Below are positions 1 to 6,519 of a stretch of DNA of 6,519 nt, piece by piece. Source of the DNA: Candidatus Gastranaerophilales bacterium (lineage in GTDB: Bacteria > Cyanobacteriota > Vampirovibrionia > Gastranaerophilales > Gastranaerophilaceae); assembly GCA_944323585.1 (NCBI GenBank), contig CALUTA010000084.1:1-6519 (forward strand). Reading direction: 5' to 3'. The translations under genes were made by a program, and so were the position numbers. The notes below the pieces were generated by a model that was not told the DNA's origin, did no database searches, and saw nothing but the letters and a program-made list of their open reading frames with translations. The stretch's first letter is position 1. Every line of letters begins with the position of its first letter.

Positions 1-2490
1 GGCAATTTCCCGAAAAAATTACAAAATGAGGTCAATGCACTCATAGTTAAAAATGTATTATCCGACAATTACAGCCTTGATAAACTGCCTCAAATGGAAT
101 ACAAAAAAGTACTCCTTAACGGTTTAATGAAACTTCCGCTTGATAGTATTGAGTTTGGAGACAATCTTACTGCCGTTCTTGCAAGCCCTTACATTACGAA
201 GTATGCAACGAATGCTAAATCTCTCGGCAAAACCAGATTTGATATGTACAATCAGGGAAACCCTCATTTGCTTCCGGAATATGAATCCACTTACGAAGCA
301 ATGGATAAAATTTACGAAAAAGAATTGTCAACCTTTGCAAATGAAATAATTGACAACCTTAATGCACAGCTTCCGCCGGATGTACAAATTTACAGCGGAT
401 ATCAGGCTTCAAAATACGGCAAATATGTTATTCCGCAAATTGCACCTGTAATTGCAAAATACGCAATAATAAAAGCTCTTGCGCCTAATATTGAAGTAAA
501 AGTTAACAAACAAACCGGCGAAATATCATATGATTATAAAGCATTGAAAGAAATTTCGCTCCAATCTCTTGGCATTGTATCAACTGCTGATCCTAAAGAT
601 GAGGCAAAACAAGTTTTATCAAAACTAAGAGCCGGTCTGAAAAAACTCAATAATCAGGATAAACGAATTCTGGTTGACGCAATTTTCAAATCACTAAAAG
701 GAACCAACGAAAACAGTTTTATGCTGGCCGAAATGATTACAGACAGGCTCAATGCAGGACTTGACTGGAGAATTGATGCCGCAAAAGATATCGGTGATAT
801 AAATGCCCTTAAAGGTTCAAAAGAACAACTTGATAAGACCTGGGACAACGTAACCGCTTTTTGGAAAAACTTTACACAGGGCATTTATTCAAGAAACAGA
901 AATTCTTATGTTGCTGTTGAAATTACTGATGAAGGAACCTTGTTTAACAAAGGAGGCGGCAGTTCTTCAAGAAAGTATGCAAATGATAAGGAAATGATTA
1001 AAAAATTTCTGAGAACAACCGGGATGACTGCTCCTGCAAATTATTCGCATTATTTTTCATCTATTCTTAACTTAATCGGAAAAGAATTCGAAAAATTCGA
1101 CAAACAGGGTGCTAATGGATTTGATCCTGATTTAAGCCACAGAATGGACACAAAATCAGCTGAATTCTTTAATTATATGCCTTACGAAGGAATTCTTAAT
1201 TCATACAACTTTATAGGCAACCACGACAAACCGCGGGTGTTACACGGTTTGATTATGGATACAGACTGGTTTACAACAGATCTTTCTAAACTTCACAACA
1301 GAAACTACAGAGAAAGAGCTGCAAGAATTATAAACGGAAATTATGACACAATTCTTGAACGCAGACCAAATGAAAGCGACCAAGATTTCAATGATCGTCT
1401 TAATGTATATATAGCAGCCTTAACTGTTAATCGGGGAAGCGGCAAATCTTTTGCAATGGCCGAAACTTTGCATGCCGGATTCACCAATGTAATTAACCAA
1501 AAATATGGTGAAAATACTGATAAGGCAAAACATCTTCGTAAAGTTTTTGACCTTGCAATAGCTGACCTTGCACAGGGATCTTACAAGGGTGAAAACTTTG
1601 AAGCTGACGGATTTGGGGTAAAACCGTTAGATACAGCGGTTGCCCTTGTGCTTAAGCAGGCAATTTACAGAAAAGATATCAACCTATCATCCAACGAATT
1701 TAATGATCTGAAAGATGCCGTTATTAACAAGATTCTTGAGCCGGCATTACCCAAACTTCGCGCAATGATGGAAATTTTGACAGTAATGCCAGGTATGCCG
1801 ACATTGTATGCAGGCGACGACCTCGGCGCAACAGGCTATGAATCTTCACAAAAGAACTTATATTTGCAAAACAGATCCTATATTCATAATGAATGGCTGG
1901 ATGAGAAGGATGAAAACTATAAAATTATTCAAGAACATTACAAACAACTAAACAACATTCTGACAATGCGCAGCCGTCCGGAGTTACACGCAATGAATGA
2001 CGGTGCTCCATTCCTGCTTAATATACAAAAAGGCAATTGTAACGGCAAAGATATTGACCTTTCTGCTATCTTAAGACAGGGTACAGACAATTCGGTTGTA
2101 ATATCTCTAATTAATACAACCGGAATCAACCACACTTTTGACGGAGAATACAAACCTCAAAAAGTTTCACTTGAAAGTATTTCCCTAAGCAGTGATGACA
2201 ATAACCCACGCAAATTTACTAAAGGTTTGACGCCGGGAACAATTTTACATAATGCACAGAATGCTGATGACAGATATATTGTAAGAGAATTTAACGGAAA
2301 TGTATTCATCAAACATATCGGAGAAAACGGTGATGAACCTGTAACTGTTGACGGTACAACTCTTACACTGTATTCTCTTCCGCCGAAAAGAAAAACGCTG
2401 TACAATCCTAAGTTTATAATCGGCAATAATCAATATAAATTTAAAAAGGATAATGAAACCGGACGCAGATTGTCTTTAATATCAAAGTAA
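1..2490 (+). CDS. Alpha-amylase-like glycoside hydrolase family 13 protein, 5' partial
   Basis: The frame is open from base 1, so the gene starts left of the window; the ATG at 94 is internal and has no clear Shine-Dalgarno sequence. 829 residues are visible, ending at TAA. GH13 signatures, numbered from the first visible codon, are: region II GLDWRIDAAK (about 253-262, nucleophile Asp259); region III VAVEITDEG (general acid Glu307); region IV NFIGNHDKPR (Asp409); then a barrel-end motif MPGMPTLYAGDDLG (about 596-609). SRPELHAMNDGAPF (about 658-671) opens a likely beta-rich C-terminal domain. Known for the family: retaining cleavage or transfer of alpha-glucosidic bonds in starch or glycogen. 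Region I (DxxxNH type) is not visible and may lie upstream. About 190 residues separate region IV from PGMP, far more than usual, implying a large mainly helical insertion. Exact substrate is unknown, and secretion cannot be judged without the N-terminus. GH13 membership is fairly sure; hydrolase versus transferase is open. Confidence 0.8.
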   Translation, partial: GNFPKKLQNEVNALIVKNVLSDNYSLDKLPQMEYKKVLLNGLMKLPLDSIEFGDNLTAVLASPYITKYATNAKSLGKTRFDMYNQGNPHLLPEYESTYEAMDKIYEKELSTFANEIIDNLNAQLPPDVQIYSGYQASKYGKYVIPQIAPVIAKYAIIKALAPNIEVKVNKQTGEISYDYKALKEISLQSLGIVSTADPKDEAKQVLSKLRAGLKKLNNQDKRILVDAIFKSLKGTNENSFMLAEMITDRLNAGLDWRIDAAKDIGDINALKGSKEQLDKTWDNVTAFWKNFTQGIYSRNRNSYVAVEITDEGTLFNKGGGSSSRKYANDKEMIKKFLRTTGMTAPANYSHYFSSILNLIGKEFEKFDKQGANGFDPDLSHRMDTKSAEFFNYMPYEGILNSYNFIGNHDKPRVLHGLIMDTDWFTTDLSKLHNRNYRERAARIINGNYDTILERRPNESDQDFNDRLNVYIAALTVNRGSGKSFAMAETLHAGFTNVINQKYGENTDKAKHLRKVFDLAIADLAQGSYKGENFEADGFGVKPLDTAVALVLKQAIYRKDINLSSNEFNDLKDAVINKILEPALPKLRAMMEILTVMPGMPTLYAGDDLGATGYESSQKNLYLQNRSYIHNEWLDEKDENYKIIQEHYKQLNNILTMRSRPELHAMNDGAPFLLNIQKGNCNGKDIDLSAILRQGTDNSVVISLINTTGINHTFDGEYKPQKVSLESISLSSDDNNPRKFTKGLTPGTILHNAQNADDRYIVREFNGNVFIKHIGENGDEPVTVDGTTLTLYSLPPKRKTLYNPKFIIGNNQYKFKKDNETGRRLSLISK

Positions 2491-2515
2491 CAGATCTGCG
2501 CAACCACACACACCA

Positions 2516-2542
2516 AAAAGCCTGCCACAAAAGCAGGCTTTT
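2516..2542. terminator. Bidirectional intrinsic terminator between convergent genes
   Basis: The arms AAAAGCCTGC (2516-2525) and GCAGGCTTTT (2533-2542) pair perfectly over 10 bp around a 7-base loop. On the + strand the stem runs into TTTTGTTTT (2539-2547). On the - strand its 3' arm ends in a run of five T (complement of 2515-2519). It lies 25 bases after the GH13-like stop and about 20 bases after the ychF stop, so one hairpin can serve both converging genes. The structure is seen directly; function in both directions is inferred. Confidence 0.9.
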
Positions 2543-2563
2543 GTTTTATCAACAAAAATACAA

Positions 2564-3661
2564 TTACACAGAAAATCTGAAATGAACAAGATCGCCGTCC
2601 TGAACAACGTAATCTTTCCCCTCAAGACGTGTTACGCCTTTATCTTTGCAGGCAGCATAAGATCCGCAGGCAACAAATTCTTCATAAGGTGTAATCTCTG
2701 CTCTGATAAATCCTTTTTCAAAATCCGTATGAATAACACCGGCGGCCTGAGGGGCTTTGGCGCCTGCAGGAATAGTCCATGCGTGAACTTCTTTTTCGCC
2801 GGCAGTAATAAACGTTCTTAAATTAAGAAGTTTGTAAACTGATTTAATCATTCTGTTTATACCGCTGTCTTCAACACCGAGTTCCTTCAGGTATTCTTTG
2901 GCTTCGTCGGCTCCGAGTTCTGCCAGTTCCTCTTCTATTTTAGCGGAAATCAAAACAACTTCTGCACTGTGTTTGGACGCATATTCCTGAACCTGCTTTG
3001 TATAGTCATTTCCGTCTTTTAAGTCATACTCAGAAACATTTGCGGCATAAATCACAGGCTTTGTAGACATAAGATTAAGCTGTTTAACGACCGGAATTTC
3101 GTCCTCGTCAAAATGTTCTTTTATATTTATAAAAGTACCTTCTGAGAGAAGTTCCGTCAATTTTTTAAGAACTTTATCTTCAAGAACGGCCTCTTTATCC
3201 CCGCCTTTTGCTTGTTTTGAAATTCTTGCCTGACGGCGCTCAACAGAGGCTAAATCAGCAAGCGCAAGTTCTGTGTTAATTGTTTCAATATCATCAAGCG
3301 GATTTACACGTCCTGCAACGTGGATTGTATTAGGGTCATCAAAACATCTGACAACCTGAATTATAGCATCAACTTCTCTGATATTATGGAGAAACTGGTT
3401 TCCAAGACCTTCGCCCTTGCTGGCGCCTTTCACAAGACCTGCGATATCGACAAACTCAATTGCGGTCGGAATAATTTCCTGAGTTTTGCAAAGCTTTGCA
3501 AGCACCTCAAGCCTTTCATCCGGAACGTTTACAACACCTACATTAGGCTCAATCGTACAAAACGGATAATTTGCGCTCTGGGCATTTTTTGCGCTTGTCA
3601 AAGCATTAAATAAAGTTGATTTTCCTACATTCGGAAGTCCGACAATCCCTGTTCTTAGCAT
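2564..3661 (-). CDS. ychF: Redox-regulated ATPase / translation-associated GTPase-like protein YchF (OLA1 family)
   Basis: 365 residues, close to the usual length of about 363. Domains in order: a G domain with P-loop GLPNVGKST (residues 8-16) and G3 motif DIAGLVKGAS (72-81); a helical, probably coiled-coil insert (about 130-175, ending the run of ERRQARISKQ-type charged helices); NVSE at 208-211 in place of the usual NKxD G4, a change typical of YchF that goes with preference for ATP over GTP; and a C-terminal TGS domain (about 281-364) with HTDFEKGFIRAEI and LEGKDYVVQDGDLVHFRF. Family members are cytosolic, bind ribosomes and are linked to translation and oxidative-stress control. The ATG at 3661 has AAGGA (3668-3672) six bases upstream, and the protein begins directly with the G domain, so the start is secure. 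It follows secA on the same strand after 123 bases and has its own likely promoter. No sign of damage. Confidence 0.97.
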   Translation of the reverse strand: MLRTGIVGLPNVGKSTLFNALTSAKNAQSANYPFCTIEPNVGVVNVPDERLEVLAKLCKTQEIIPTAIEFVDIAGLVKGASKGEGLGNQFLHNIREVDAIIQVVRCFDDPNTIHVAGRVNPLDDIETINTELALADLASVERRQARISKQAKGGDKEAVLEDKVLKKLTELLSEGTFINIKEHFDEDEIPVVKQLNLMSTKPVIYAANVSEYDLKDGNDYTKQVQEYASKHSAEVVLISAKIEEELAELGADEAKEYLKELGVEDSGINRMIKSVYKLLNLRTFITAGEKEVHAWTIPAGAKAPQAAGVIHTDFEKGFIRAEITPYEEFVACGSYAACKDKGVTRLEGKDYVVQDGDLVHFRFSV

Positions 3662-3667
3662 TATAAA

Positions 3668-3672
3668 TCCTT
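3668..3672 (-). promoter_or_regulatory. Ribosome binding site of ychF
   Basis: On the - strand AAGGA sits six bases before the ATG at 3661. The spacing is ideal and supports this start. Confidence 0.8.
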
Positions 3673-3700
3673 TTCAAATATTATCTGTAACGTCAAAAGA

Positions 3701-3709
3701 ATTATAACA
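3701..3709 (-). promoter_or_regulatory. Extended -10 promoter of ychF
   Basis: The - strand reads TGTTATAAT, a perfect extended -10 element (TGnTATAAT). No good -35 hexamer lies 16-18 bases upstream (the 17-bp position reads AGGAGA), which fits an extended -10 promoter that does not need one. Initiation would be expected near 3694, giving a leader of about 33 bases that carries the ribosome binding site. The match is seen in the sequence; activity is inferred. Confidence 0.65.
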
Positions 3710-3750
3710 CAAAAACATTTTTATCTCCTGCTAAATATCGGCTTTATCTG

Positions 3751-3776
3751 ACATAAGATTGTTGCAAGACTTATGT
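3751..3776. repeat. 7-bp inverted repeat just downstream of secA
   Basis: ACATAAG (3751-3757) and CTTATGT (3770-3776) are perfect inverted copies separated by 12 bases; inside them TTG and CAA can add three more pairs. The dyad begins nine bases after the secA stop and lies about 42 bases upstream of the ychF -10 element. No T run follows on the - strand, so it is not a standard intrinsic terminator. It could be a weak 3' stabilising hairpin for secA mRNA, or an operator for ychF; nothing decides between them. Confidence 0.4.
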
Positions 3777-3784
3777 TAAATACC

Positions 3785-6421
3785 CTAGTCCATCTGTTCT
3801 GTCGGGCCGCCCATAACCTGAATTCCGAATTTTGTTCTGAACAGGTGGCGGACAGTGTCTTCCTGAATCTCGTACATCATTTTATTAAACATTTCATAAG
3901 CTTCACGTTTGTATTCTATCAACGGATCTTTCTGCCCGTAAGCTCTGAGGCCTATGCTGTCACGAAGCATATCAATGTTATGAAGATGGTCAATCCATTT
4001 ATTGTCTACAACTCTTAAGAGAATATCTTTTTCAAGATTTCTGATTACGTTATCCTGAGAGAATGCAATCTGAGGCATAAAATCAGGGTCATATTTTGCG
4101 ACAACTTCGTTGTAAAAATCAATAACTTCCTGTTCATGATCAGCATATGCTTTAATCGCAAAATCTTTCAGTTTTTTGTAAATCGCCTCAAACCGCAGAT
4201 TTTGAATGTCATTTACGGTAAAATGCGACAGCTGAGGGATAATAGAATGAAGTTCTTTTATCATTCTTTCCAAATCCTCATATACATACTCTTCCGGATG
4301 CTGTTCGGGAGATATGTAGCTTTTCAGAAGTCTGTCGATTTCTTTTTCAATCATATAGTAGATATCTTCCGAGAGGTTTTTGCCCGCAAGAACTTTTCTT
4401 CTTTGAGCATAGAATTTTTCACGCTGAATATTCATAACGTCGTCGTATTCAAGAACTGATTTTCTTATATCAAAATGGTAAGTTTCGACTTTCTTCTGTG
4501 CGGATTGAATTTGTTTTGTAATCAGTGCATTTTCAATTGCGATATCTTCTTCAACGTTAAGCATATTCATCAATGCCGTAATTTTATCTCCGCCGAATAT
4601 TCTCATCAGGTTGTCCTCAAGCGAAAGGAAAAATCTTGTAGACCCGGGGTCACCCTGACGTGCGGCACGGCCTCGCAGCTGGTTGTCAATACGTCTTGAT
4701 TCATGGCGCTCGGTTCCGATTACGTGAAGTCCGCCGGCCTCAACTACTTTTTTGTGCTCGGCTTCCGTAATTTTTCTTGCTTCTGCCAGAACTTCATCTT
4801 TAATTCTTTCGTAATCCGGCGACTCGGGTTCCACTCCCATAGATTCAAGTTTTTCTTTTGCCAGATACTCTGCATTACCGCCTAAGAGAATGTCGGTACC
4901 ACGGCCTGCCATGTTGGTTGCAATTGTAACCGCTCCCACACGGCCTGCCTGTGCAATTATATAAGCTTCTTTTTCGTGATGTTTTGCGTTCAAAACATTA
5001 TGCCTGATACCTTTTTGCTTTAATAAAGCTGACACATATTCTGATTTTTCAATACTTATTGTACCGACAAGAACAGGTCTGCCGATTTTGTGCATTTCAA
5101 TAATTTCATTAACCACTGCATTATATTTTGCACGTTCGGTTTTGTATATGATATCAGGATAATTTATTCTGATATCAGGTTTGTTTGTCGGGATAGTCGT
5201 AACTTCAAGGTTATAAATCTTGCCAAATTCCGCTTCTTCTGTCATAGCGGTACCGGTCATACCCGAAAGTTTCGGATAAAGTCTGAACAGGTTCTGGAAA
5301 GTAATGCTTGCTAAGGTCTGGGTTTCATCTTGAATTTTAACACCTTCTTTCGCTTCAACTGCCTGATGAAGCCCGTCTGACCAGCGTCTGCCTTCCATCA
5401 AACGGCCCGTAAATTCATCAACAATCATTACTTCGCCGTTTTTGACAACATAATCGGTGTCTTTGACAAACAATTCCTTGGCTTTCAGTGCTTGCAGAAG
5501 ATGGTGGGCATACTGGGTGTTAATATCAAAAAGGTCTTTGATATTCAGAAGTTCCTGAGCGTGGTCAATACCGTCTTCTGTCAGGATTATGTTTTTATTT
5601 TTTTCATCAACTTCATAGTCGGTATCTTTCTGCATTTGAGGAGCAATCTTTGCCATCAACTGGTAAAGTTCCGCTGATTTTTCAAGACGACCGCTAATTA
5701 TAAGAGGTGTTCTGGCTTCATCAATCAAAATTGAATCGACTTCGTCTATAATTGCGTAGTTATAAGGTCTTTGGACAAGCATTTCAAGACTTCCGGCCAT
5801 ATTGTCACGCAGATAGTCAAAACCGAATTCGTTGTTTGTTCCGTATGTAATATCGCAGTCATAAGCGGCTTTTTTAGCGTGAAAATCATCAGCGGTGCGG
5901 CCGCCGGAAAGGATTACACCGACTGAAAGCCCCAGAAACTTGTAAATTTTCCCCATCCATTCGCTGTCACGTTTTGCAAGGTAATCGTTTACTGTAATTA
6001 CGTGAACACCTTTGCCTGTCAGGGCATTCAAATAAGCCGGAAGAGTTGCAACTAAAGTTTTACCTTCACCTGTTCTCATCTCTGCAATGTGTCCGTTATG
6101 AAGGAAATATCCGCCGATAAGCTGAACATCAAAGTGACGCATATTCAAAACTCTTTTACCGGCCTCTCTGACGGTTGCGAAGGCTTCGGGCAGAATTTTG
6201 TCTAGTGCTTCTTTTTCAAGTTTTCGGTCTGTATTAAAATCTTCACTTGTCGGACGTTTTGCAAGAATTGCTTTAAACTCATCTGTTTTTGCTCTTAATT
6301 CCTCATCCGTCAGCTTTTCAAACTGGGGTTCAAGTGCGTTGATATGGTCGATAATACCCTGAATACTTTTAACTTTTCTCTCATTAGGATCACCTAAAAG
6401 TTTTAATAATAAGCTTATCAT
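3785..6421 (-). CDS. secA: Preprotein translocase subunit SecA
   Basis: SecA is the cytosolic and membrane-bound ATPase that drives unfolded preproteins through SecYEG. From the ATG at 6421 it is 878 residues. Visible landmarks: Q-motif region VQLIGGYFLHNGHIAEM just before Walker A TGEGKT (117-122); Walker B and SecA signature IIDEVDSILIDEARTP (224-239); preprotein cross-linking domain (about 240-365); GMTGTAMTEEAEF (387-399); NBD2 with TNMAGRGTDILLGGN (502-516) and motif VI QLRGRAARQGDPG (581-593); helical scaffold EYDDVMNIQR (658-667); two-helix finger around DNKWIDHLHNIDMLRDSIGLR (about 806-826). The protein ends about 34 residues after LIEYKREAYEMF and lacks the CxC...CH zinc tail of E. 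coli SecA, as do many others. Motif VI has Ala where GRxGRQGD usually has Gly. The frame stays open upstream to the right window edge, but those residues do not look like SecA. This start is preferred for its Shine-Dalgarno sequence and its typical SecA beginning (LLLKLLGDPNERKVK). Stop is TAG. Confidence 0.97.
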   Translation of the reverse strand: MISLLLKLLGDPNERKVKSIQGIIDHINALEPQFEKLTDEELRAKTDEFKAILAKRPTSEDFNTDRKLEKEALDKILPEAFATVREAGKRVLNMRHFDVQLIGGYFLHNGHIAEMRTGEGKTLVATLPAYLNALTGKGVHVITVNDYLAKRDSEWMGKIYKFLGLSVGVILSGGRTADDFHAKKAAYDCDITYGTNNEFGFDYLRDNMAGSLEMLVQRPYNYAIIDEVDSILIDEARTPLIISGRLEKSAELYQLMAKIAPQMQKDTDYEVDEKNKNIILTEDGIDHAQELLNIKDLFDINTQYAHHLLQALKAKELFVKDTDYVVKNGEVMIVDEFTGRLMEGRRWSDGLHQAVEAKEGVKIQDETQTLASITFQNLFRLYPKLSGMTGTAMTEEAEFGKIYNLEVTTIPTNKPDIRINYPDIIYKTERAKYNAVVNEIIEMHKIGRPVLVGTISIEKSEYVSALLKQKGIRHNVLNAKHHEKEAYIIAQAGRVGAVTIATNMAGRGTDILLGGNAEYLAKEKLESMGVEPESPDYERIKDEVLAEARKITEAEHKKVVEAGGLHVIGTERHESRRIDNQLRGRAARQGDPGSTRFFLSLEDNLMRIFGGDKITALMNMLNVEEDIAIENALITKQIQSAQKKVETYHFDIRKSVLEYDDVMNIQREKFYAQRRKVLAGKNLSEDIYYMIEKEIDRLLKSYISPEQHPEEYVYEDLERMIKELHSIIPQLSHFTVNDIQNLRFEAIYKKLKDFAIKAYADHEQEVIDFYNEVVAKYDPDFMPQIAFSQDNVIRNLEKDILLRVVDNKWIDHLHNIDMLRDSIGLRAYGQKDPLIEYKREAYEMFNKMMYEIQEDTVRHLFRTKFGIQVMGGPTEQMD

Positions 6422-6431
6422 TATAAAATTT

Positions 6432-6439
6432 TCCTCTCC
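6432..6439 (-). promoter_or_regulatory. Ribosome binding site deciding the secA start
   Basis: The - strand reads GGAGAGGA, ending 10 bases before the ATG at 6421. The spacing is slightly long but the match is strong. The in-frame upstream candidates, ATG at 6469 and TTG at 6475, have only AT-rich sequence and TTGTCC before them and no purine-rich site. The ATG at 6421 is therefore chosen. Confidence 0.75.
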
Positions 6440-6459
6440 ATTATAGTCTTGATGTAAAA

Positions 6460-6468
6460 ATCTTAACA
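6460..6468 (-). promoter_or_regulatory. Possible extended -10 promoter of secA
   Basis: The - strand reads TGTTAAGAT, an extended -10 (TGn) with a one-mismatch hexamer, resembling the TGTTATAAT before ychF. Initiation near 6453 would give a leader of about 32 bases containing the ribosome binding site. No convincing -35 hexamer is seen. A perfect TATAAT at 6440-6445 is a rival, but it would start transcription inside the Shine-Dalgarno sequence. Pattern match only, and an upstream promoter beyond the window is equally possible. Confidence 0.35.
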
Positions 6469-6519
6469 TGGACAAAGGGATTTTGGTATATCTTAATGAA
6501 AAAATAATGTTTTGGGGAG

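Noticed and set aside
94..96. ATG at 94 as the start of the GH13-like gene
   Set aside because: The same frame is open and protein-like back to base 1, and there is no Shine-Dalgarno sequence before 94; the gene is cut by the window edge.
1426..1452. P-loop-like string NRGSGKS inside the GH13-like protein
   Set aside because: The residue needed at the first Walker A position is Val, not Gly or Ala, and no Walker B or NTPase context follows, so this is chance similarity.
654..2433. Small - strand and alternate-frame open frames within the GH13-like gene
   Set aside because: They are covered by a continuous, motif-bearing reading frame and have no independent support.
2491..2498. 8-bp palindrome CAGATCTG after the GH13-like stop
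   Set aside because: Short palindromes of this size arise by chance, and there is no second copy or spacing pattern.
2582..6420. Several open frames of 60-107 codons on the + strand opposite ychF and secA
   Set aside because: They lie wholly antisense to well-conserved genes, have Cys/Phe/Asn-rich composition typical of antisense shadows, and show no recognisable domain.
6440..6445. Perfect TATAAT on the - strand as the secA -10 box
   Set aside because: Transcription would start about seven bases downstream, inside the only ribosome binding site, and there is no -35 match, so it is less likely than the element at 6460-6468.
6483..6519. Possible + strand promoter or start of a divergent gene at the right edge
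   Set aside because: TTGGTA followed by TAATGT is a poor match, and the + strand ATGs there lead to an immediate stop or run off the window.

Overview
The window is 6.5 kb of ordinary chromosomal, gene-dense bacterial DNA with fairly low G+C. It holds three protein-coding genes. A large gene on the + strand (1-2490, already open at the left edge) encodes a glycoside hydrolase family 13 (alpha-amylase-like) protein. It converges on ychF (2564-3661, - strand), which encodes the YchF/OLA1 P-loop NTPase. Upstream of ychF on the same strand is secA (3785-6421, - strand), which encodes the Sec translocase motor ATPase.

The organism is a bacterium using the standard bacterial code: tryptophans are TGG, no TGA is read through, and ychF and secA have purine-rich Shine-Dalgarno sequences. 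The segment of SecA around and after motif VI (GSTRFFLSLEDN, RIFGGDK) resembles cyanobacterial SecA. Combined with low G+C and an unusual large GH13 protein, this suggests the non-photosynthetic cyanobacterial relatives (Melainabacteria/Vampirovibrionia, perhaps the gut order Gastranaerophilales). That placement is inferred from remembered family features, not from a search, and is only moderately likely.

Layout: 1-2490 is the GH13-like gene, with its 5' end outside the window. 2491-2563 is a short convergent gap with one strong hairpin that can terminate transcription from both sides. 2564-3661 is ychF. 3662-3784 is a 123-base gap with an extended -10 promoter for ychF and a 7-bp dyad just after secA. 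3785-6421 is secA. 6422-6519 is the secA leader region, with a Shine-Dalgarno sequence and a possible promoter. No RNA gene, mobile element, CRISPR array or long repeat is visible.

SecA (protein export) and YchF (a translation-associated ATPase) are housekeeping genes that may be partly co-transcribed, since no clear terminator separates them. The GH13-like gene is functionally unrelated and belongs to alpha-glucan metabolism. I see no convincing new multi-gene system. The most unusual item is the GH13-like protein: it keeps the three catalytic acids of the family but has large insertions.
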